From Bdellovibrio bacteriovorus str. Tiberius (GTDB taxonomy: Bacteria > Bdellovibrionota > Bdellovibrionia > Bdellovibrionales > Bdellovibrionaceae): a stretch of 64,000 bases of DNA. The translations under genes and the position numbers were made by a program. Positions 58,503 to 64,000 of this stretch are shown here, piece by piece. The number at the start of each line of letters is the position of its first letter. Within the stretch, counting starts at the first letter, position 1. Under the pieces are notes generated by a model. The model did no database searches. It saw only the letters and a program-made list of their open reading frames with translations, and had not been told where the DNA came from. The stretch spans positions 682,001-746,000 of the forward strand of contig NC_019567.1 in NCBI RefSeq assembly GCF_000317895.1. The letters are read 5' to 3'.

Positions 58503-59390
58503 TTAGTTGCGGTTCACCAGGGCTGGTGGGCTGTAGCGCACGGTGAAAGAAAACACCAGATGGATGTAGCCATCCTCTTTCACCATCTCTTGCGGGGGGT
58601 TCGGGAAGATGCGGGCTTCTTTGAAAGCATTCACCGCTGCCATGTCAAAGTTTTTGATTCCTGAACTTTTCATGATCAAAGCCGAACGCAGATTGCCGTT
58701 GCGATCCAGAATAAACTCAGCCTGAGTCACCCAGTTGCGGTTGCCAGCATTGATGCGGTCAATGCGATCGAACTGATCGATGGCCTGCTGCACGCGGGTT
58801 TCCCAGCGGTAGCGGATCAATTCTTCCACGCGCGCATAGAAAGTATAAAACAAATAGCGATCGGTGTTCAGCGCCGTGAAGGATCCAACCTTCACATCTG
58901 TTGGCAGGGATTCGCCGACGGAAGAAAAGCCGTCGTCGTAGCGTTTCATCTCGGCCAGTTCTTTGGAAATATCCACATTGCGATAGCCGTCTTTGTCGAC
59001 ATCTTCGGTGTTGTGCTGCTGTTTTTTCTGTTCAGCCACTTTTGGCGGGGCCGACTCTGGTTTGTTCACCGCACTTTCGCGGTTGCTGCGATTTTGGGTC
59101 ATGCCTGATTTTGCCGCCTGAGTTTCTTCTTTCACGCGCTGTTTTTGTTCGGACAGGAAGCGCGCCAGAGTTTCATCTTCGGGCAGTTTCATTTTTTCCG
59201 GCACCACGGCCTGGCGCACGACTGAGCGGTCTTTGGGTTTTAAGGCGTTGAAGATCTTTTGTTCTTCGGAAAGCGTGACTTCGATCACTTCGGGTTCGGG
59301 CAGATGCAGTTTGGGCGCAAGCCAGATCAGGCCCACGATGACCAAAAAATGGAACATAAAACTGCAGAGAATCGCCCTAAGGACTGCCAT
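58503..59390 (-). CDS. TonB-family energy-transducer-like protein
   Basis: A protein of 295 residues. One N-terminal membrane helix (residues 5-25, AILCSFMFHFLVIVGLIWLA), a long charged linker (residues 30-170, including EKMKLPEDETLARFLSEQKQ), and a C-terminal TonB-like domain (NWVTQAEFILDRNGNLRSAL ... FDMAAVNAFKEARIFPNPPQ). It would couple the proton motive force to an outer-membrane receptor, or work as a TonB/TolA-like protein. No ExbB/ExbD gene is adjacent. It is divergent from the PilZ gene. Confidence 0.82.
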   Translation of the reverse strand: MAVLRAILCSFMFHFLVIVGLIWLAPKLHLPEPEVIEVTLSEEQKIFNALKPKDRSVVRQAVVPEKMKLPEDETLARFLSEQKQRVKEETQAAKSGMTQNRSNRESAVNKPESAPPKVAEQKKQQHNTEDVDKDGYRNVDISKELAEMKRYDDGFSSVGESLPTDVKVGSFTALNTDRYLFYTFYARVEELIRYRWETRVQQAIDQFDRIDRINAGNRNWVTQAEFILDRNGNLRSALIMKSSGIKNFDMAAVNAFKEARIFPNPPQEMVKEDGYIHLVFSFTVRYSPPALVNRN

Positions 59391-59482
59391 TGTCTCATTT
59401 TAAGCCGAAACTGGACCTTTGGGCAAGACGGCTAAAGTTGAAACACATTCTGCCGATAAGAAATGAGTCAACAGGGGGAAAA

Positions 59483-59992
59483 ATGGGGAAAGTTCTCGAT
59501 ATTACGCCACGCCTAAGAGCTCAGAATTCTTTGGAAATCAAAGAAATTGAGGTCCGCGCAGAGGTTCTCGACATTACAGAGGCCCGCCAGGAAATTTTAA
59601 GCCGTGACCGTCGTGACGTAAAAAGAACAATTTTAACTGAGTTTGTGGGAGCTTTTGTCGTACTTCCTGAGAAGGGTCTTTTGAAGGCCGCACTTTACGA
59701 CATTTCTGAAAACGGTTTGGCTTTCGATCTGGAGCTGGCTGAAGGTGGATTTGTGACCGGCGACGAAGTGGCGATGCGAGTGTATTTGAATCACTCCACG
59801 TACTTCCCATTCACGATCACTGTGTCCAACAGCCGTGCTATCGAAGACGAGGGCGTTGTTCGTCATGGTGCTGGTTTTGTCAAAGGCACGATGAATGATG
59901 TAGCGCTTCATCACTTTGTGAAGTTCATTGAAAACGTCAGTGCCAGTCTGAAAACAGATTCCGGCGACGTTCTTGTTTCTCACATTTCCTAA
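59483..59992 (+). CDS. PilZ-domain protein, putative c-di-GMP receptor
   Basis: A protein of 169 residues from ATG 59483 with a strong AGGGGG site. The RRDVKRT segment (RxxxR type) and DISENGLAFDLEL (D/NxSxxG) are the c-di-GMP-binding motifs of PilZ domains. A preceding N-tail of about 60 residues is of unknown role. It may relay c-di-GMP made by DgcB and other cyclases; the effect is unknown. An upstream in-frame start at 59390 overlaps the divergent TonB gene and is not used. A terminator follows. Confidence 0.85.
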   Translation: MGKVLDITPRLRAQNSLEIKEIEVRAEVLDITEARQEILSRDRRDVKRTILTEFVGAFVVLPEKGLLKAALYDISENGLAFDLELAEGGFVTGDEVAMRVYLNHSTYFPFTITVSNSRAIEDEGVVRHGAGFVKGTMNDVALHHFVKFIENVSASLKTDSGDVLVSHIS

Positions 59993-60018
59993 ATTGTCCT
60001 GACATTTTGAAAGTTGCA

Positions 60019-60054
60019 AAGGCCCGGTGATTTTTTTCGCCGGGTCTTTTTATT
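60019..60054 (+). terminator. Rho-independent terminator after the PilZ gene
   Basis: GGCCCGG pairs with CCGGGTC with one G-T pair around a T-rich loop, followed by TTTTTATTTTTT. It lies about 25 bases after the stop codon. Confidence 0.75.
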
Positions 60055-60171
60055 TTTTGGGACGCCGTTTTGCGTGGACTTTGGTCCTGCGATTTGTTGC
60101 AATTTAGCTGTGGAGTATCTGCAGCTAACAAGCGGGCAGATCGCATGGACTATAACTACGGAGGGTGTCCA

Positions 60172-61488
60172 TTGAGCAAATCTAAGCGCAGAAAAATTGT
60201 TGTCGATACGAACGTGATCCTTTTCGACTCCCAGGCGATCCTGAGATTCGGTGAGGCCGATGTTCATATTCCTATCTCTGTGATCGAGGAAGTCGACAAG
60301 TTCAAACGTGACCAGGGTGAAAACGGTCGAAATGCGCGTCAGTTCAGCCGCTTTATCGATGTGCTGCGCTCCAAGGGCTCTTTGGCCAGTGGTGTTCAGA
60401 TCGACAACTCCGAAACCATGGTTTACATCAACACGGATCTGATGCTGGCAGGTATGCCGTCAGAGCTGGATCATCAGAAAGCGGACAACCGTATTCTGAA
60501 CACTGCTTTGGCTTTGCAAAAGCAGCACCCGCGCTACAAAGTTGAGCTGATCACCAAAGATATCAATCTGCGTATCAAAGCCGACGTTTACGGCGTTGTT
60601 GCCAATGACTATGATGCCAACGACATCAACCGTGACGATCTTTACGAAGGTTATCAGGAGATCATGGTGTCTCCAGAACAGATCGATGCTTTCTATCGCG
60701 AAAAGCGCTTCATCACCGATGTAAAGCTTTACGGTAATCAGTACGTGATCATGAAGGATGCGGCGAACCCGAATCATTCTGCGATCGGTCGTTACAGCCT
60801 GGCGGATAAGGCCATCGTTCCTTTGATGCAGGCCGCTGATTCAATCTGGGGTATTCACGCACGAAATGTCGAGCAAGCCTTCGCATTGGACTGCTTGCTG
60901 AATGACGAAATCATGTTTGTATCCCTGGTGGGTAAAGCCGGTACGGGTAAAACTTTGATGGCGATTGCTGCGGGTCTTCATAAAACTTTGGATCAAGGGC
61001 AGTTCCAGCGTTTGCTGGTTTCCCGTCCGATTTTCCCTATGGGACGCGATATTGGTTATCTTCCTGGTGACATCGAGCAGAAATTGAATCCTTGGATGCA
61101 GCCTATCTTCGATAACGTAGAGTTTTTGATGGGTGCGGACAAAAAAGCTGCCGGTCGTGCGCAAGAATTGATCAATCAGGGGATGTTGAATATTGAACCT
61201 CTGACTTACATTCGCGGTCGCAGCATTCCGAAGCAGTACCTGATCGTCGATGAAGCACAAAACTTGACTCCGCACGAGATCAAGACAATTGTTACGCGTG
61301 CCGGTCGAGGGACGAAGGTTGTCCTTACGGGCGACGTCTATCAGATCGATAATCCATACGTGGATTCCGCGAACAGCGGTTTGACCTATGCGGTAGAGAG
61401 ATTCAAAGGCCATCCAATTGCGGCCCATGTGACTCTGACCAAAGGTGAAAGATCTGAGCTGGCCGAGCTGGCAGCAAATATCTTGTAG
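60172..61488 (+). CDS. PIN domain-PhoH ATPase fusion
   Basis: A protein of 438 residues from TTG 60172, which has an ideal GGAGG site 7 bases upstream; the ATG at 60145 (447 aa) is the alternative but has a weak site. The N-terminal PIN nuclease domain (RRKIVVDTNVILFDS, Asp metal ligand) is followed by a PhoH ATPase: Walker A VGKAGTGKT, Walker B YLIVDEAQNLTP, and TRAGRGTKVVLTGDVYQID. Such PIN-PhoH (PhoH2/YlaK) proteins are RNA helicase-nucleases. A MaoC gene begins 18 bases later. Confidence 0.9.
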   Translation: MSKSKRRKIVVDTNVILFDSQAILRFGEADVHIPISVIEEVDKFKRDQGENGRNARQFSRFIDVLRSKGSLASGVQIDNSETMVYINTDLMLAGMPSELDHQKADNRILNTALALQKQHPRYKVELITKDINLRIKADVYGVVANDYDANDINRDDLYEGYQEIMVSPEQIDAFYREKRFITDVKLYGNQYVIMKDAANPNHSAIGRYSLADKAIVPLMQAADSIWGIHARNVEQAFALDCLLNDEIMFVSLVGKAGTGKTLMAIAAGLHKTLDQGQFQRLLVSRPIFPMGRDIGYLPGDIEQKLNPWMQPIFDNVEFLMGADKKAAGRAQELINQGMLNIEPLTYIRGRSIPKQYLIVDEAQNLTPHEIKTIVTRAGRGTKVVLTGDVYQIDNPYVDSANSGLTYAVERFKGHPIAAHVTLTKGERSELAELAANIL

Positions 61489-61506
61489 GTTTTTAGGAGT
61501 TTTTTC

Positions 61507-61926
61507 ATGGCTGAAGTGATTGATGTAGGATTTGAAGCAAAGGTAACTGTGCAAGTGACGGACAAAATGATCCAGCAATTTGCGGAGCTATCCGGAGATC
61601 ACAATCCAATTCATTTGAATGATGAATACGCATCAAAAACCCGTTTTGGTCGCCGTATTGCCCACGGTATGATCGTTGGCGCTCTGATTTCCAGAGCGCT
61701 TGTTGATGGTATCGGTCAGGGTGGTATTTACCTTGCTCAAAATATGAAATTCGTAAACCCGGTATTCGTTGATGATACAATTGTTATCACCATCAAAATC
61801 ACGGGTTTGAGAAAAGAAAAAGGCATCGCTACAGTTGAAACCAACGTGGCGAAGGTCAATGGTGATGTCGTGGTTAAGGGTGATGCCGTGATCATGATGT
61901 CAACGACTGGCCCTGCCGGCATATGA
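61507..61926 (+). CDS. MaoC-type (R)-enoyl-CoA hydratase
   Basis: A protein of 139 residues with a hot-dog fold. The hydratase motif GDHNPIHLNDEYASKTRFGRR has the catalytic Asp and His, and AHGMIVGALISRAL follows. It would hydrate trans-2-enoyl-CoA to (R)-3-hydroxyacyl-CoA, feeding PHA synthesis or fatty-acid breakdown. It ends with a 4-base overlap (ATGA, 61923-61926) into the BLUF gene, so the two are translated together, an odd pair. Confidence 0.87.
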   Translation: MAEVIDVGFEAKVTVQVTDKMIQQFAELSGDHNPIHLNDEYASKTRFGRRIAHGMIVGALISRALVDGIGQGGIYLAQNMKFVNPVFVDDTIVITIKITGLRKEKGIATVETNVAKVNGDVVVKGDAVIMMSTTGPAGI

Positions 61927-62351
61927 GCGGAGTCTTCCATCTGGTCTACTTCAGCAAGGCGGCCGAGGATCTAAGCTACACGGACATCCGTGAGATCCTC
62001 GAAGTCTCGCGCCGGAACAATGCCCGTCTGGGTATTACGGGCCTGCTGATTTTCCGTGATGGATATTTCGTGCAGCTCCTTGAGGGTGAAGAAGCTCCCG
62101 TGCGCAAAGTGCTGGACGCCATCCGCGAGGATGATCGCAACTATTCCGTCAAAGTTTTGATTGAAACCATCGGGGAAGAACGTCTTTTCCCGGATTGGTC
62201 CATGGCTTTTCACGACGGTGATATCACCACATCCTCAACCAACCATCTGATTGAGCTTTTCGAATCGGTCGTATCCAGCGATCTGAGTCGCCGTGGTCTT
62301 ATCATGCCGATCCTGAAAAAGTTCCGCGCATCCGCCCCCGAATTGAAATAA
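61923..62351 (+). CDS. BLUF blue-light sensor protein
   Basis: A protein of 142 residues, a single BLUF domain (FAD photoreceptor). HLVYFSKA holds the conserved Tyr, NNARLGITGLLIF the FAD-binding Asn and Gly, YFVQLLEG the key Gln, and LFPDWSMAF the conserved Trp/Met of the C-terminal strand. There is no output domain, so it must signal by protein interaction. The 4-base overlap with the MaoC gene suggests linked expression. Light sensing in a predator is noteworthy. Confidence 0.9.
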   Translation: MSGVFHLVYFSKAAEDLSYTDIREILEVSRRNNARLGITGLLIFRDGYFVQLLEGEEAPVRKVLDAIREDDRNYSVKVLIETIGEERLFPDWSMAFHDGDITTSSTNHLIELFESVVSSDLSRRGLIMPILKKFRASAPELK

Positions 62352-62417
62352 AAGGTTCCCGGTTCTTTTTTAGGCCCACATTGCGTTATGGATGAACATC
62401 ATAGAAAGGATTCACTG

Positions 62418-62849
62418 ATGAAAACCCTGCTGAATAAACTGATTGCCCCACGAAATTTCAATACCAAGATGGATGACTTTGCGCTGACGGTCTTGCGCGT
62501 GTTCATCGGCCTGACCATGGCTTTCTCTCATGGGTTGGGAAAAATTCCTCCTCCGGAAATGCTGGTGGAAGGTGTGCGTTCAATGGGCTTCCCAGCGCCG
62601 GAGCTGTTTGCTTGGTGTGCTGGATTGGCTGAATTTGCCGGCGGTATTTTGCTGGCGTTGGGTCTGTTGACCCGTCCCGCAGCTGCGTTCATGGTATTCA
62701 CCATGATGGTGGCGGTGTTCGGTGTTCATGCGGCGGATCCGTTTGGTCAAAAGGAAATGGGCCTGTTGTATCTGTTCACCGGTTTGTTCTTTGTTCTGCA
62801 CGGAGCTGGCCGCTGGTCAGTGGATCACCTGATCACGAAAAAGAAATAG
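62418..62849 (+). CDS. DoxX-family membrane protein
   Basis: A protein of 143 residues from ATG 62418 with AAAGGA upstream. Four predicted helices; the pattern LTVLRVFIGLTMAFSHGLGK, LFAWCAGLAEFAGGILLALGLLTRPAAA and FTMMVAVFGVHA fits DoxX. The family includes the thiosulfate:quinone oxidoreductase subunit and redox-linked membrane proteins. It lies downstream of the BLUF gene by 66 bases and ends at a strong terminator. The specific role is unknown. Confidence 0.85.
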   Translation: MKTLLNKLIAPRNFNTKMDDFALTVLRVFIGLTMAFSHGLGKIPPPEMLVEGVRSMGFPAPELFAWCAGLAEFAGGILLALGLLTRPAAAFMVFTMMVAVFGVHAADPFGQKEMGLLYLFTGLFFVLHGAGRWSVDHLITKKK

Positions 62850-62870
62850 TTCCTTGCACACGTTAAAATG

Positions 62871-62898
62871 AAAAAGGAGCCGGAAGGCTCCTTTTTTT
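62871..62898 (+). terminator. Rho-independent terminator of the DoxX gene
   Basis: AAAGGAGCC / GGCTCCTTT around GGAA, preceded by AAAAA and followed by TTTTT. It also lies just past the end of the leftward lipB gene and can serve both. Confidence 0.9.
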
Positions 62899-62927
62899 AT
62901 TTGGATCTGCAGAAATTTCAATTGGCT

Positions 62928-63587
62928 CTATAGAACGTCCAGCAGACGGCGTTTCAGCTTTTCTTTGAATTCACTGACATTCACTTTCGCCCCCGTCAGT
63001 TGTTCAAGGCTGATCATCACTTCCGGTGGGAAACCGCAGGGACGAAGTCCTTGGAAAGCTTTTTCATCATGGGTCAGATTGATGGCGGCCCCATGGAAGG
63101 CCACCCATTTGCGCACACCCACGCCGACAGAGGCAATCTTGTGATCCTTGACCCACACACCAGTGTCATCGGCATCCGTGCGGTTGAAGCTGCTTTTGGA
63201 TGAAGAGCGTGCCTCGATACCCGACAGGCCATAGGTTTTCAGTACGTCGACAATGGCGTCTTCAAACACTTTCAAGTAAGGATTGATCTCGCGGTCTTTG
63301 CGGCCCTTGCGGGTGTGGGCCAGATTCAAAATTGGATAGATCACAAGCTGGCTGGGACCGTGATAAGTGGCGCGGCCCCCGCGAGTGACCTCCACCAGCG
63401 GGCCCTGCCAGGCAAAGACATCTTCGGCCTGAGTGGCGCGACCCACAGTCACCACCGGAGGATGTGTGCAGAACACCAGAACGCCCGGAAGGTCTTCGGT
63501 GTGCACCTTTTCCACCAGGTCATTTTGTTTTTTCAGAGCCTCATCATAGTTGATAAGTCCCCAATCCTGAAAAATCAGATCAGCCAT
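62928..63587 (-). CDS. lipB: Octanoyltransferase LipB
   Basis: A protein of 219 residues from ATG 63587; an in-frame start at 63635 adds 16 residues. RGGRATYHGPSQLVIYPIL, the Lys segment KIASVGVGVRKWVAFHGAAIN and the Cys in LRPCGFPPE match LipB, which uses the Cys and Lys to move octanoyl from acyl carrier protein to lipoyl domains. This is the first step of lipoate synthesis. No lipA gene is adjacent in this window. Confidence 0.92.
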   Translation of the reverse strand: MADLIFQDWGLINYDEALKKQNDLVEKVHTEDLPGVLVFCTHPPVVTVGRATQAEDVFAWQGPLVEVTRGGRATYHGPSQLVIYPILNLAHTRKGRKDREINPYLKVFEDAIVDVLKTYGLSGIEARSSSKSSFNRTDADDTGVWVKDHKIASVGVGVRKWVAFHGAAINLTHDEKAFQGLRPCGFPPEVMISLEQLTGAKVNVSEFKEKLKRRLLDVL

Positions 63588-63792
63588 GATTTGTTTGTGC
63601 CACCGATTTAAGTCCAAGTCATTCTTTCTCTTCAAAGGTCCAATTCAGAGGGCAGTGTGCAATCTTTGGACAGCAATTTCATTCGAGGTGTAAACGCACT
63701 AGTCACAAAAATTTCAAAATGAGATTCGTTTGAAAAGCCACGGAACATGCCCCCAAAATGGTTTCAGGAACACAAAGAAGCAGGGAGAGGGT

Positions 63793-64000
63793 ATGAAGAA
63801 TCTAGGACTGATGAGCACATTGATCGCCGCGATCGCTCTGACAGGATGTCTGGACAACGGCGGTGGCACTGAGGTGAAGCAAGACCTCAATAACGGTGAC
63901 TTCAGCGTTATCACTGAGCCGGAAACAGGCTCTGGTGGCGGATCCAGCGGTGGCAGCACCGAAGAAGGCAGCACCGGTTCAGGTGGTGACAACGGTGGCA
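63793..64000 (+). CDS. Lipoprotein, 3' end outside the window
   Basis: Starts at ATG 63793 with GAGAGG upstream. The signal peptide ends at a lipobox (IALTGC), and the visible mature part is a Gly/Ser/Glu/Thr-rich linker (PETGSGGGSSGGSTEEGS) like those of surface lipoproteins. The gene is open to base 64000 (69 residues visible), so the functional domain is not seen. Confidence 0.72.
   Translation, partial: MKNLGLMSTLIAAIALTGCLDNGGGTEVKQDLNNGDFSVITEPETGSGGGSSGGSTEEGSTGSGGDNGG

Overview
The window looks like a chromosomal segment of Bdellovibrio bacteriovorus or a very close relative, a predatory Gram-negative bacterium. The strongest single clue is an FHA-GGDEF protein (43233-44165) with threonine at residue 14, which fits the predation-essential diguanylate cyclase DgcB as I recall it. 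It lies directly upstream of an RpoE-like sigma factor, which is the gene order I recall for strain HD100. Supporting clues are two giant repetitive fibre proteins of the mosaic adhesive trimeric (MAT) type, a TIGR02147 regulator and a high density of secreted proteins of unknown function. Species assignment rests on recall, not on a database search.

Layout. 1-3312: 3' part of a fibre gene with a C-terminal S74 auto-cleaving chaperone. 3460-7618: TolC / adaptor / MacB-type ABC exporter operon. 7711-8374: small secreted protein and a histone-like protein, converging. 8456-13522: leftward cluster gdhA-pyrD-nudix-two glycosyltransferase-like genes. 13630-18472: secreted alpha/beta hydrolase, AlkB-like dioxygenase, heptose-7-phosphate kinase, DOPA-dioxygenase-like protein and FKBP. 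18500-20076: TIGR02147 regulator with a secreted partner, divergent from a lipoprotein / giant fibre / NHL-propeller operon (20345-28568). 28573-31724: solute-binding-like protein, KH protein, C39-like protein and MFS transporter. 32044-34162: rlmN and a PfkB kinase. 34334-38758: lipoprotein, then a GMC oxidoreductase paired with a hydrolase that has a Cys nucleophile. 39038-43195: small membrane protein, coiled-coil protein, metallophosphoesterase, a structured 106-bp repeat and pgi. 43233-46256: dgcB, then a sigma factor / one-TM protein / Spy-like periplasmic protein module.

46289-55232 is a leftward run of eight genes, all encoding Sec-exported proteins, most Cys-rich and none of a family I recognise by name. 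It is the best candidate in the window for an undescribed system. Two members are distant paralogues and one has the sequence hallmarks of an NlpC/P60-like cysteine peptidase. The genes are tightly packed and include no ATPase, permease or lipobox protein, which suggests a multi-subunit periplasmic, surface or secreted assembly. It converges on the sigma-factor module at a shared terminator.

55589-63587 returns to mostly recognisable genes: an HExxH lipoprotein and an outer-membrane barrel, msrB without zinc cysteines, a DUF3750 protein, a TonB-like protein, a PilZ protein, a PIN-PhoH ATPase, a MaoC hydratase overlapping a BLUF blue-light sensor, DoxX and lipB. A lipoprotein gene runs off the right edge. 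I saw no rRNA, tRNA, CRISPR array, insertion sequence or prophage structural module.
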